Part shown: piece by piece, positions 14,231 through 26,437 of the stretch | How the letters are laid out: every line of letters starts with the position of its first letter | How positions within the stretch are numbered: the stretch's first letter is position 1 | Assembly: GCA_023846275.1 (NCBI GenBank) | Contig: JAIUJO010000145.1 | Span: 703,001-767,000, forward strand | Direction: 5' to 3' | Source of the DNA: Vanilla planifolia | Taxonomy: Eukaryota; Streptophyta; Magnoliopsida; Asparagales; Orchidaceae | DNA length: 64,000 bases | Notes under the pieces: model-generated | Told to the model about the DNA's origin: nothing | Databases searched by the model: none | Seen by the model: the letters and a program-made list of their open reading frames with translations, nothing else | Position numbers and translations under genes: made by a program

Positions 14231-15280
14231 ATTTTGTTTAAGATTAGGAAATCACCTTTCCCAACCCACTTCAACAGCATCTTGATTTTATGTATAAACC
14301 ACCTTAAGGAGAGTAAGATTAGGTAATTTGCATGCCTACATTCTTTCTTTAATGCAATAGCTATCTCTTAGGCTCCTTCTCCAAAATTGAACCTAAAAGC
14401 TTGGTCTCTTTTTTGCCACCATAGTGGACCCTTATCATACCATCAAAAGATGATAAGAAAAAAATCCATATGATGGGTCATCGATAAGGAGGATTTGCTA
14501 TCCGACAAGCTGTCATGAATCGTAAAGGACCTAGATTAATGTTCACATGAACCTTTTACAAAATAAATGCATCCTAGCCAAACATAAAAGTTTGATGCAA
14601 GTATTTGCTCTAAAATTACTATGACTATGCAACTAGCATGTACCATTGAACAAACTATACCTGATTTAGCGAGCCTTTCAAAATTCAACAATCTAAAACT
14701 GTTCATACTTACAATACAGGCCTAATATTTGAGACAAGCATATTATTACTTGTAGGATAAAAAAAGGTAGCTACATAAAAATGATGGGTTAGGAGATACC
14801 TAATTCCATAGTTGACATATTTGACATGTTAGGAGATAGTCCATAAAGGAAGAGTGAATCCAATAAAGTTTCAATAACAACCCTGAAGTTTCAAAATATC
14901 ACGTCTCTACTTTAGCATTCTTTAGTGATAGCATTAACTAGTAAAGAATTTAGATAAAAATGAGGGATTTCTAGGACCCTACGAACATGAGACTAGGGAC
15001 GATCACACATTCAATAACATAACAAAATGCCAACAGTTACATCATAGGAAAAGTATGGCATCAACCAAATAATTGAATGGAATTAGCTTATCTGATGGGA
15101 AAGTAGGCAACATATAAACTTTCCCTTTGGGAAAGTTTGAATACACGATAAATCCTTACACATAGTTATTGACCACAAAAAGAAGTAGGCAAGCCAAAAG
15201 AAGTATCACCAAAAAAAATATCTTTTATGCAATTATAATCTCAAGCAATAGCATTCTTTACTGCTTGCTTTGGGTAGAAT
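14230..15280. other. Unassigned, moderately AT-rich interval
   Basis: Base composition is more balanced than in the satellite blocks. No open frame above 60 codons, no protein similarity and no terminal repeats were recognised. It may be decayed retroelement DNA, but nothing visible proves it. It contains one perfect short hairpin, listed separately. Confidence 0.35.
15116..15138. repeat. Perfect 10-bp inverted repeat with 3-nt loop
   Basis: AAACTTTCCC, a TTT spacer, then GGGAAAGTTT: both arms match exactly. It lies in unassigned DNA with no gene beside it and no T-tract suggestive of a terminator. It is probably a chance hairpin or part of a decayed element. Confidence 0.5.
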
Positions 15281-18225
15281 CCAGATGGTATGACAAGCGG
15301 CATGCCCTATAAAAGGCACTGGTATTCAAAAGATCCTTAATGGCATGCATTAATAAAATAGGCATTAACATGGCTAAATAATATTACACCTTCGAAATTG
15401 AAGATGTTGAGCATGACTATTTTTAATTTACAAAATCTTTTGTATAAGACAAGTTCAAGAGGCTCAAAACTTGGCCATCCACCAAGTACATCATGTTAAT
15501 CATTTCAAAAAGTTGTTATTCCATAACTAGCAGGTCACACTTGTCTGGCCGCCAAAGTCATAGGCAAAGGAAGTCACTGAATGTGAGTGAGGTAGGACAA
15601 TATGAGCCACAACACATAAATGAAATAGTATGCTCAACCAACTCTTGGCCGAGATTAATTTACACTACCTAAGTTTCATTACGGCATAGGTAAGCACCAT
15701 GCCAATTTCACATTAGAGTAGCACCTTATTGGTACATTAGCAATCTTGAAGCACGACAATGGTCAAAAAGTATTTTTCATTTTATGCACAAATTACCTGA
15801 CTTTAAGAAATCCAGCACATAGGAAAGGGGGAAGCCACCACTCAACGCTTCATGAAGGGCAAGGTTTTTGATGGCGAAGAGGCACTACCAAATTTCTGTA
15901 CAACCTGAGCAAAAACACACCGCACAATGCCCCACATAGAGAGCAAAGAGTGGCATTTTGAACATAGGAAATGACAAGTTTCCAAAAAAGCTTCTCCATA
16001 TACATGCACAAGGAACCCATTGCAATCAAAATACCAAACAAACTTACACATTGTAAGCCCCAGCCACCACAAGGAGAACATACCTTTCGGTGTGACTCAA
16101 CTAGCTACTCCTCTTCAACAGAATGCGTTGTAACACCTGAATGTTTTGTAGCACATGCATATAAAACATTGTGTGACTATGGACATAGCACAACATGTAC
16201 AAAGCTTAATGCATATTACACCATCCAAATCTTTCTTCACTATGGACCACACTAGACTATGCATTTCTCCTATAGAATTGCATTTTGTAATATTTCTATC
16301 AGTACAATAGGCATGTCTACCATTAACAAATTAAAATACTGATCCACTAGTAAGCCACAATGCAAAAAATACCTAAAAACAGTTACACTTTGGGTGCTAA
16401 AAAAGGCACGTGAAAGGGATCCAAAGGGCATTGGTACACTTGCTATCATGCACAAGAATAATGTTGCAATAGACTCAATGCTCTATTCTACATGCAACTT
16501 GGGATGTAACCTTGCATTTGCAAACCACAATGCATATTGCCCCTTAAGGATTGCATATTACAACAATTTAGTCAAGTAAAAAGAAACATGTTTCAATAAA
16601 GCATCACCTTATACAAGCACCAGCAAGGTACAACACTAAAAATGCAAAAATGTTACACTTTATGGTTTCTATAGCCATCTGAAGAGCTCCATTGTCCACC
16701 TTTACACATTTTCACTTATAGAACAATACTAAGGAGCAAATAATTCATATAACCTAGAGCATATTTTGCCATGTAGGAAGGCAACTCTACCAATAATGCA
16801 TCACCTTAAAAATGCGCCAGTAGTTCAAATAGTTAAAAATGCCAAAGAAAACTTACACTTTGTTGGCCACACCAATAGTAATCAAAGAATGTCACGAGCA
16901 ATGCATGGACTTCCTACCTCATACACAAATAGCAAAATCCTACGTACTGCTAGATAGGAAGCCTAGCATGCACAATCCCTGCCACATATTAACACCATAT
17001 GGCCACTACATCATCGCTACCACACTGTGCCACAAATTACCACATGTTGATCACTTGTTGTCAAAATTCCATCAAGGCGATAGGCAAGGCTCCTAGTAGA
17101 GCATCACCTTATGCATGCAACAATAGCCCACGATGCCAAAAAAGTCAAAAAAAGTTACACTTTATGCTCCATAATGGATGCATATTTTAGATGCAATAAT
17201 GGCAGTGAGCACCAAACACCACGTTTGTAAATAGTACAGTACTGGTGCTACAATGCACCAAGTGCTCTACGATATAGTAGCTTTAATAGCACAAAGTTAG
17301 AGTGATAGCCAAACTTTCACAAAGCCTAGAGCACATTGTTCCATCCAACTACCTCTTTGTCATTTTGCACACTACACCGCATATTGCATCTTGTGGATTG
17401 CTCAATAATTTTGCTAAAGAAGATGGCACATCTATTACAAGGTCAACACCTTATCCAATTATTAGTAGCTCATAGTTCTAAAAATTTGGAAAAAGATGTT
17501 ACACTTTGTTTAGCCCGCCAACCTCATGCACAAGTTGTTTTTTGGCACAGCATTGAAGTTCACATAATTCTTTACATCTTTTATATAGAGACATAGCCCA
17601 ACATGCACAAACCCCAATGCATATTAGACTATTCAACTTTCACTTTACTATGAGCTACACTGCAGCACACATTGCTCCTTATGGATTGTATATTTTGAAA
17701 ATTTAGTCAAGTAGGATAGTCTCCTAACAAGACATTAGCTTTTCCAAGTGTTAGTAGCCCTCAATGCTAAAATTCCAAAAAAAAAGTTACACTTTATGAG
17801 CCACACTAGTTTCACAAAGGATGTTGTAGGACATGGAAAATGGGTTATCATGTGCATGCATTATGGGCTATGGCATTCAAAGAGGGATCAATCAAAGCAC
17901 ACTCAAGCCCCAAGACATATTGCATAAAAAAAACTTCAAATTTCTTGTGGGCCACATTGTGCCACATGCTACTTATTGTAGATTACATGTTCAAACAAGT
18001 CCATTGAGGAGGAAGGCAAGTCTCTGAATAGGGCATCCCCTTATTCATGCACCAACAAACCCACATTTCTAAATATCAAAAAACAAGTTACATTTTGCAT
18101 GCCCACTAGAAGTGAGCTTAGTGTGCTTTATGCCACACACGACATGGAATGAGGCTTAGCATGAACAAACCTTAGTGCATATTTTATCAACCAGTGTCCG
18201 TTTCATCGTGGTACACACTGATTTT
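15280..18225 (+). repeat. Degenerate tandem repeat, unit about 300 bp (TTACACTTT family)
   Basis: A marker of the form GCATCACCTTATGCATGCA, about 30 bp of variable text, then AAAAAAGTTACACTTTATG and GCCACAC recurs near 15533, 15780, 16045, 16382, 16651, 16850, 17153, 17498, 17785 and 18087. The spacing is about 200-345 bp, mostly near 300. A second marker in each unit is CAATGCATATTACACCATCC followed by CTACACTGC, TATTGCTCCTTATGGATTG and ATTTAGTCAAGTAGGA-like text (16210, 16520, 17340, 17608, 17900). The copies are diverged, with indels. The sequence is unrelated to the 410-bp satellite and much less AT-rich. Open frames in it differ from unit to unit, so I do not regard it as coding. The left edge is uncertain. 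The right edge abuts an L1 fragment. Confidence 0.7.
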
Positions 18226-18330
18226 TTGGTGGGTTGACTAAAGTTGGTGCCTCTTGATATTATTATCAAGGAAGAGGTTTTTTTTGTGCCTAACAGTGTC
18301 GTATCTCATAATATATTTTTTGCATAGTAA
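18225..18330 (+). mobile_element. L1 LINE scrap (reverse transcriptase fragment C)
   Basis: One forward frame reads LVPLDIIIKEEVFFVP then SVVSHNIFFA, the counterpart of LPDIIIREQESFIVVH ... SNNIFLA in LINE B at about 11845-11930. The DNA is also visibly similar (GATATTATTATCA is shared). Only about 100 bp remain between the end of the 300-bp repeat array and the left LTR of the antisense Copia fossil, so the LINE may have been split by that insertion. I could not find its continuation on the far side (after 23602). Confidence 0.6.
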
Positions 18331-19194
18331 ACAAAATATCCTCCATCTGATACACAATAAGATGGTGAGAAATAACATGTAGACACTAAAGGTATGGGTC
18401 AATGCTAAAATAGGATAAAACGTTAGTGCCATGTTGTAGGATTCCAAGGATTTTTGCTTTTTTATACTATTTATTGTTGACTTATAAAGTGAGTAGAAAC
18501 TTGGCCCACCTCCATTCCTATAACATTATTGATTATATAGCTAATCCATGCCATTGCATGATACAATTTATATGATTCTTCCTTGATGCAAAGCTTCCTT
18601 TGTCATCCTTGAACTAGGTTAAAGATTTCACATTGATTAATATTTATTTCAAGTGTACTTGGTTTTAGCTAGTCTCCTAACCCGAGGCTTCCTTTGTCCT
18701 CAAGGGCTTGATTGGCCCAAGTGCTTTGTACTTGTAGTGTGTCTTAAAATATAGTTTAATTATGAAAATTAAATAATTGTACTTTTAAGAATAAATTTAG
18801 CAAGAATGTTGGAAAAGATGGAAAGGGTATTTTTAGCTAAATATACGATTTAGTGATTTAAAAACAAAGTCGTGGATGCTTCATAATTAAAGAAAATGAT
18901 TGAACACTTTAGATACTTATGTAGGATATAAATTGAGACATGAGCCCTATCATTAATAATCAACAAGGTGACATTCCATTCCACAATAAAAAACATTTTT
19001 AATGTTTTGGTGAATTTTTTCAATTATTGAAGCTTTTTAAACAATCAAAGGGACTTTAAGGACCTCAAATTCACCATTTAATAGAGTCCATAGCTTGTTC
19101 CTGACAACAAAGCTAATTTACCCTATGTAAGCCCATTTCAATAAAATGCTAAAAATTTATGACTGCACGCATCAAGCATAACGGCAACTTAATA
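18321..19194 (-). repeat. Left LTR (3' LTR) of the antisense Copia fossil
   Basis: It aligns along its length with 22670-23602. Shared landmarks include a TCCTCCATC stretch near the left edge (18341 and 22690), AGCTTCCTTT (18591 and 22948), AGTGCTTTGTAC (18720 and 23079) and ATTAATAATCAACAAG (18952 and 23311). The right edge is set by the adjacent purine tract and by the counterpart of the outer end of the right copy. The left edge is approximate. Confidence 0.6.
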
Positions 19195-19210
19195 ACCTCC
19201 TCTTTCTCCT
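19195..19210 (-). other. Polypurine tract of the antisense Copia fossil
   Basis: The plus strand reads ACCTCCTCTTTCTCCT, so the minus strand carries AGGAGAAAGAGGAGG directly upstream of the minus-strand start of the left LTR. In LTR retroelements this is where plus-strand DNA synthesis is primed. Its position supports the element's orientation and LTR boundary. Confidence 0.55.
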
Positions 19211-19399
19211 GATGACATGTGGAAATTCTTTTAAGGCATTATAACATGGAAAAAACATATACTTAAGAAATATTCAATATTATTAATGTAAGAGGTATTA
19301 AAAATGAAAAATGTTTGCTCCCCTACACTTCATTCTCCTTTTTACTATATGCTTCCAATTACTTCATGACTTTTCTAAGCTTTACCATGGGCATTCTCC

Positions 19400-19620
19400 C
19401 TATTTGGCACAATTGAGACGGTGATGCAACTTATACAATTTCTATTGTACCATTCAAGAGGTTTTAAAACTATATTGACCAATTCTTACTTTGAAGTTAC
19501 ACATTCTATTTCTAGTCATCGTTCAATGGCATGTTCTCTAATAAAGTGAAATTTAACATCTTTGTTATTTTTCCTATAACATTCAAGTTAATTTTATGGT
19601 CTTAGAAAAAGAACACAGTC
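19400..19620 (-). pseudogene. Copia RNase H remnant
   Basis: On the minus strand one frame contains NNKDVKFHFIREHAIE, followed by LVNIVLKPLEWYN. These correspond to the Copia pol C-terminal hallmarks usually seen as TKHIDIRYHFIRE and DIFTKPL. The remnant lies about 200 bp inside the presumed 3' LTR, as expected for the end of Copia pol. It is broken and no longer coding. Confidence 0.65.
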
Positions 19621-21531
19621 ATAGAGTTATTCTTTAATACTAATTTTTCTCTAATCAATTATGAATCATTATGTTTTGGGACTAATTATTATACTTTTCT
19701 CATGTCTATCTAACTATTAATTGATGGCATGAATCGATACACTTAAGGGCTTCTTCAACAAATTTTTGTTCTGTGAAGGATGCAAATGTACTATTTTAAC
19801 TACTTGATTAATATATCATTAATTCATTTCTTATGTATTTTAATATTTCCAAACTCAAGATAGTTGTTTACTAGCATTTTCTTCATATTCCTTTTTGTCT
19901 AATTTACATTCTTCTTTCTTGATTTATAAATTCAATATTGCCTTTACCTAATTATTAGAACTTTTGTTAATTACTCTTGTAACTCACTCATCAAACACTA
20001 CGTGTGTTGTTTTTTTTCTTTTATTTCCTATGTTGGGCATATAAATTTAAGTCATATTCTTTATTTCTTACAATAATGATATAGATATGTTTCCAAAATT
20101 CATTGCCATTAAATTAAAATTATTTTGTCTTTCAAACTCCAATCTGTTTGACAAAATGTATGATAATCATATTTTTTTTTCTTATGAAGGCAAACTAGAG
20201 AAATTTTTTTAAAAATCAATGGAAATTACATATTCATTTTTCTTTCCACCTTGGCTTAAGATTTTACTAACAAAACTTATTTAAATAAGTTATCTCGTAT
20301 GAAATTAAAATTTATAATAGTAATTGCATAAAACATTACACTTGAGATGATAATTAGGTGTATGAAATGAAGGAATAAACTTTGAAAACATGGATATATG
20401 ATTTTTTAAATCTATAATTACCAAGTAAACATACCTTTCTCTTGTCACATTGTTGTAGGATGAAGCATGTTTAAGTACAAGTGTAGAATTCTTGTAAACA
20501 TCACCCTTTTACACATGGTTGTAAGAAGTAGCATATAGAGGAATATGTGAATGACTACAAGAGATGAATGAGAAAAAATGCCATAATATCTTGTCTTCAA
20601 ATCTTGTATTTCTTTTTAAAGTAAAGAAAATTTTGCTAGTTCTCCTTTAATCAAATATTTTTCCTTTCTTGAATTATAGTTTTCTAATTTTAAAGTGTCA
20701 TTACATGTAATATACTTACAAATTCTTTTTCACATTCTTTATTTGATTCTTTCAAAGACTAATAATTAAACATATAGGGATGAACTTGATTAGTTGAGGA
20801 AATATTCTCCTCTTTAAGTGCATCACATTGTTCATGCAATTCGAATGTCAACATTCATGTTTAGAATAAACTATCTTATGATCATCATAAATATTAAGTA
20901 ATTTTTTATGCACAACAAATAATTCACTAAAACAATTTTATATTTCATCACTAGTAGATTGATGAGTGGAATTTGATGTACTTGATACACATTTGTCTAA
21001 ATAATTCATCTCTATGTTGAGTTTCTTCTCCTTCTCCTTCTTGTCTTTACTCTTTTGGTTCATTTCCTGCTTGTCGTCACCAATATCGTTAGAATCATTT
21101 TCACAATACAAGCTATTTCAATTTTGAGTCTTAAAATAAGTTGTACCATACATACTCTCAGAATAATTTTTGAGGTAATACACAAAATAAGAAATTAATT
21201 TATTTAGCATTTAATTAATCTAATATCATTCATTTAATATTTTTATCTTTGGGAATTTAAGAAAATTAAAAAACAAAATTCCAAAAAAAAAGTTTAGTTC
21301 TTACAATAATAATATTAAAACTATTTCTCCAAATAAGAGAGTTTCTAGCCTTAAACATTGTGGGACAATATGATGAAATTCCTTCATTTTAGGTTAGGTT
21401 TTTCAAATTTGAATTATGGGTGAAGAAATTGTTAAAAAATTAAAACAAAATAAGGACATTAGAAAGAAATTAGCTTTTTAGAACTTATTTATGAAATAAT
21501 TTTATGTTTGTTGAAATATTTATTTTATATA

Positions 21532-21532
<1 letters not shown>

Positions 21533-21566
<34 letters not shown>

Positions 21567-21580
21567 GTATATGTATATAT
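21533..21580. repeat. GT/AT dinucleotide microsatellite
   Basis: A GTGTGTGT run passes into an (AT)n tract and then TATGTATATG repeats. It is a simple-sequence tract inside the body of the Copia fossil, with no function implied. Confidence 0.9.
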
Positions 21581-22669
21581 TTTTTTATAAAGTTGAAAGT
21601 ATTAATTAAAATTGTAGATCTGAAGATTTAAGAACCTACGTGAATCCTAAAGTGAGGTTAGGAGATACAATAGTTTTAAGAAAATTACAATTTAAGTTAT
21701 GTAATTTTTGTTCACCTCCAACTTAAGGTTTTTCGATATGTTTCACCTCCAACATACTTGATACTTTTTGTTATAATCCCTCTCCATCCTTTGAGATTTT
21801 ATTGCTTCAACAATGACTTGAGATGTTCAAAGATCATCCCTAACTCAGTTTTTTATAAGATCAAATCAAACATTATCTTTTACAAATTTTAGGTTACAAG
21901 AAAAAAGTAAAGAAAAATATAATAAGTAACAAATTTTTTATAAAGTGTACTTAATTTTTCATGCCTGTTGAAAAACATAGCAAGTCATAAAGAGCACAAA
22001 TTTATGAAGAGAAGTTACAAAATGATGTCTTAAAACTTCTAGGCCTAGCTAAATGTATGTTGGGTTTTGAGAAGTACTTAGCCCAAGTATGCTGCTAAGA
22101 GATTTTATATTAGTAGAATATGATGGAATGCTTCTTTGAGATCATAAAGTATTGTTTTGTTTATTAGCTATTTTATTCTTAATTGTTTGGTTTTTAAAGA
22201 AACATTTTTGTCAAAACTATTAAAAGGTTAATGAAATAATCTTTCATGACATGTTGCTGAAATTACATAAAAACTATTCCAAGAAACTTAAAAATGTTTT
22301 CTTCCAAAATGGCTAAAAAGTGGCCTAAATAACATCTACAAAAGTTGTCATTTGGTTGGATAAACTTGATACATTTGGTCCAACTAGAAAGGATCTTGAC
22401 CATTAGTCTAAAGATCATAAAAGTAGATGAGTTATATATGATTAGATTAGATAAATTAAATCAGACACATCTACTCTCATTAGATGATAAGTGTATCATT
22501 TGAAAAATCAAGATTAAAGATAGGAACAAATCGTAGATGTAGGGTTGAAAGATGAAGAGATCCATGACATGTCATTTAAGGATAGATTGTTAAAAGAAGC
22601 ATAATCACTCAAGGGTGTTTAATTAAGTCTAACATGATCTTGGTCATCCAATGCTGCACCATGATCAAG

Positions 22670-23602
22670 TGTTTATGTTAAATTAAATCTCCTCCATCCA
22701 AGGGATAATAAAAATGGTGAAAAATAGTACATTAATGCTCTAGTATGTGTGGGTGCTGGAATTACAAAACTACTTAGTTCAATATCCTTATGACCTAACT
22801 TTAAAAATATAGGTGGCTCCATCATCATTTGCTTGCAATTTATTGCCATGTCCACTGAAATTCTTGTAACATTAGATGATATATTGTAAGTCGTAGCCTA
22901 CATGATATACAATTGATATAATTCTTGCCTTAGTTGAAGCTTCCTTTCTCTTACTCAAACTAGTTTATGAATACATAACTGCCCGTGTTTCATTCCACAT
23001 TACTTAGTTCTTGCTGGCTACCTAACTCAAGGCTTTCCTAGCCATCTTGTACTTTGTTGTCTTGAGTGCTTTGTACATTGTGTGTGGCATAAACTATTTT
23101 TTTTTTTTAAAATTTAATACTATTATTTTTTTAATTTAACCAAATTTTAATAGTAAACAAGCCACAATATTTGACAAAGATGCATAAGAATGGTTTTACA
23201 AAAAAAATGATTAACTGATTGAAAAATTTAATCTGAGATGTTTATAAAATCAAGATAAAAGTTAAACAGTTTCAATGCCTAAGTAGAATTTGAATAGAGA
23301 GATGTGCATTATGATTAATAATCAACAAGCTAATATTCTATTTCATAACAAAAAAACCTTCTTAAATTTGATACACACTTACTCAATCCTAGAAGCTTGT
23401 TGAACACTACAAGATGTTTTGATGACCACTAATATCACCATCTTCGAAAGCACTTGGGTTGTTCTTCACAAAGAACCAATTCTTGCTAGATAGGGCCATT
23501 AGAACAAAAAGCCAAACATTTATGACTTGACTCATTAACACAAGAATAACAAACTTGTTTGCACATTTAAAAAACTATGTCAACCTGAATAACAATTTAA
23601 CA
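22670..23602 (-). repeat. Right LTR (5' LTR) of the antisense Copia fossil
   Basis: This is the direct-repeat partner of 18321-19194. On the plus strand it begins TGTTTATG and ends AATTTAACA, so on the minus strand it starts TGTTAAATT, the expected TG...CA form. Divergence from its partner is high, with small indels. Confidence 0.6.
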
Positions 23603-24418
23603 TCATTAGTCGAAGAAAGGAAATAACCACTCAAGTAGGGGAGAAGAAACTTTCAACCTTCTATTTATTATTTGTAAAAGTGCATAGAAGACATGAAACC
23701 AGTGAATCCAAATGGAAGTTCTTTAACTAGCAAATAACGTCATCAATAATGTCATTTTCAATGTGTATAACATCTTTAATTATTTTCCACTAACACAAAA
23801 GTCCTAAGAAGATCTTCAATTGGTTCAACTCAATTTTGTTTCTCCATGTTCACCTTGGTGGCACAAAACTTGTGAATTGTTTAAAAATTATTCATCAAAG
23901 GAATTATGTGGTAAGTAATGAAATAGTTTTCTTGCATTCTAAAAGATGTGAATGAAGTGAACCATAATGCAATAATAGAATCAAAGTCTATAAGGTAGGT
24001 ACCTAAGACAAAAAAAATATTCCCTAATTATGTGAGGAACTAGCCAATATGGATGATGTCCAATTCCCAAGAAATCATATTTAAAACTTGGTTTGATGCA
24101 TTATCCAAGAGCACTAGTCCTGATACAATGCAATAAAATTGGAGATTTTTATTTATGCATGAATGTTTCATACATTGAGAAAATAGTCAGTGTACTTTAC
24201 GAAGCCCACACTAGTCGTAATTTTTTAACTTCATACCATGACATTTCTTTCAACATGGGATTAACTAATTTCACTTAAAATGTGTGACAAAATAGTAATA
24301 ATGTCACTACTCTAAAAATTTTTAATTATCTTTCAACTAAGATAGAATTATCAACAAATAGCTCATTGAATGCTATAACTAAAGCAAGCAAATGAATTAG
24401 ATAGGTTCATCTAATAAT
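23603..24418. other. Unassigned flank of the Del/Tekay insertion
   Basis: Ordinary AT-rich DNA between the Copia fossil and the younger element. No domain, repeat or RNA gene was recognised. It is continuous with 34343 onward once the Del/Tekay insertion is disregarded. Confidence 0.4.
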
Positions 24419-24423
24419 GGTTA
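24419..24423. other. Target-site duplication GGTTA, left
   Basis: GGTTA immediately precedes the TGTTATACCC start of the 5' LTR and is repeated exactly at 34338-34342 after the TGTAACA end of the 3' LTR. A 5-bp duplication is typical of Ty3/Gypsy integration. Confidence 0.9.
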
Positions 24424-24789
24424 TGTTATACCCAGTAAAAATTTTTATGTTAATCTTTAGTAAATTTATTTTTGGCTTGGATGATTTCAGATCGACAGTA
24501 GGATGAGCCAGGAGCTCAATTGGAGGCTATTGGAATTTCTGAAATTTCTAGGGATTTTTCGGAGCACCGAGGTGAATTTTAAGAAATTTTTCCTGTTTAA
24601 TTAGATTTATTGGATTTTTAGAAATTCGAAAATCCATTTAAATTAAACCGGAAATTGGTTTTTACCGCGCGTGAACCGGACCGGAACGGTTCGGCGGAGG
24701 CGGAGGCGGTTCGCCGAGTGAGTTTGCGCGTGCGTTCTGATAAGCGGATCGGACGGTCGTGATCGACGGTTGGGATTGAACCGGCTGAT

Positions 24790-24889
24790 CGGGTGCTTAC
24801 CGTGTCGATAGCGTGTCGACAGCGCGTACCGGGTGCTTACCGTGTCGAAAGCGTGTCAACGGTGCGTAACGGGTTTTCACCGTGTCGGC
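24790..24889 (+). repeat. 40-bp tandem repeat in U3 (2.5 copies)
   Basis: Units start at 24790, 24830 and 24870 (the last partial). Each begins CGGGTGCTTACCGTGTCG or a close variant. The array ends a few bases before the TATA box. The same array is in the 3' LTR at 31591-31690. Repeated elements in this position are often enhancer-like; that role here is inference. Confidence 0.85.
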
Positions 24890-24895
24890 CAGGAA

Positions 24896-24902
24896 TATAA
24901 AA
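24896..24902 (+). promoter_or_regulatory. Likely TATA box of the LTR promoter
   Basis: TATAAAA occurs in the context GGAATATAAAACCCTCGCG, directly downstream of the 40-bp tandem repeat and far enough into the LTR to leave a U3 of about 470 bp. The 3' LTR keeps it at 31697-31703. Transcription would start about 25-35 bp later; this is predicted, not shown. Confidence 0.6.
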
Positions 24903-26437
24903 CCCTCGCGAACGATTAGGGTTTCGTTCGACCGACCGATAGAGAGGAATTTTCCGGCGTACGGCGTGTGATTCCGGCGGCCTGGCAAGGGGCTTTTTGT
25001 ACCTGGAGGTTCGCATGATCGTGGAGAATCGATTGGTACCGGTTTCGTTCGGTGAGGAGCAGCGGTTGGTCGCGTGCGAGCTTCACCGTCCCCACCGTCG
25101 CCGGAAAAGAAAGGTAGGAAATTTCGACTTAAATTAGTTAATTTGCAAGTTAAAAATATGGGTTATTTTGCAATTACTACCTGAGCATGCGAAATGTGGG
25201 TTTTTGGAATTGATTAATGCAATTATTGATTTTAGCATGTTTAGGGTTTTCGAAAAAAAAAAATTATACCGTCGATTCGGAAATTTTACCAAGCATATGT
25301 TGAGTTGATTTTGTGCTTAATCATGTTAAGGTGGTTTGCAAATGCTGGAATCATTTAATTTCATAAATTGTCAATTAGGGATCGGATGAAACTCCTTCGA
25401 CGGATATTTTGATTGAATCTTAGGAATTAGTGACATCATTGGAATGTTAGGATAGTACGAACATGTTCTCCTTGTTCGCAGTTGTCGGAAATCGAATATT
25501 GGTCGGCGATTGCGGCGGCTAGGGTTTCGCGGACGACGGGCGAAGGAAGGAGACGAATTAAGGGTTAATTAGGGATTAGTTGATTTATTAAGAGAATAAT
25601 TATATTAATTATCAAGATTATGTATTAAGTGTCGGCCGAATTCGGATTAATAAATTCGACCGACGGGGGTTTGGTTCAGCGCGAAGGCCCGAACCGGTGG
25701 CGAGATCCGGTTCAGGGGATTCGGCGCGGTTCAGTGAGAAGCGGTTCTCGGCTCAGCGCGAAGGCCGAACCGGCGGCGAGAACCGGGTTCACGGAAGTAA
25801 GGCGCGGTAAATGCAATAACGAAATTTTAAAATTCGGTAATTATTCCGAATTTCGGAAAATGGATAAAATTGCAAATTTTGATATTTCGAATTTAGGAAA
25901 AATTCGATAATTGAGATTTAGGGATTATTATATTTTAGAAAATTCAAGAAAAATCAGAAAATTTGGAAATGAGAAATTTCGAAAATTCTGGAGATCCGTG
26001 GGTAAAGAAAAAAAAAATCGCCTGAAGTGGGGAAAAATGTTATCAGTGATGACAGTACAGCTGGAAACAGTCAGACAGAGGTATGGTACATGGATGCTAC
26101 TAGAACAGTCAGTAATTGACAGTTGTATTGCTTGGATGGCAAAGGCATGGATTGAGTTAGTTACTCAGTGTTGGCATATTTTATGGATTGGCATACTGGA
26201 CCGGACTACTATAGACCCTATATGATGTTTTAGGGTAGTTGTGGTAGGTAACTATGCGGTTCAGACTTAGCTTCCACAGTATACATGTGGACTGGTATGC
26301 GCCTTGTTGTACCTGGACACATGTTGCCGGATCTTGGAGTTAGAGATTGGCAATGACTGTAGGGGCGTGAGCTCCTATGGAAGTTATTGGTAGAGGACTC
26401 TTTGGGACGGTGGCTGAGTCGATCTCTCCTGGTCCAT

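Larger units (their letters stand above)
18321..23602 (-). mobile_element. Old Ty1/Copia-type LTR retroelement fossil, antisense
   Basis: Two direct repeats of about 0.9 kb bound the element. A purine-rich tract on the minus strand touches the inner end of the left copy, and a Copia-type RNase H signature lies just inside it, which is the expected order for an element read right to left. A charged segment near 20.95-21.1 kb, rich in lysine and glutamate on the minus strand, could be Gag-derived. The element is about 5.3 kb, clearly broken with many breaks, and ancient: its LTRs agree at only about two thirds of positions by eye. No target duplication or primer site was identified. The family below Ty1/Copia level is not determined. 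Confidence 0.6.

Noticed and set aside
15842-16255. Overlapping plus- and minus-strand frames of 60-94 codons
   Set aside because: They lie in the 300-bp tandem repeat, are not conserved between units and have no domains.
25629-26225. Two consecutive open frames of 93 and 104 codons in the 5' LTR, also in the 3' LTR
   Set aside because: They are located in the R-U5 part of the LTR, resemble no protein, and their duplication simply reflects the two LTRs.
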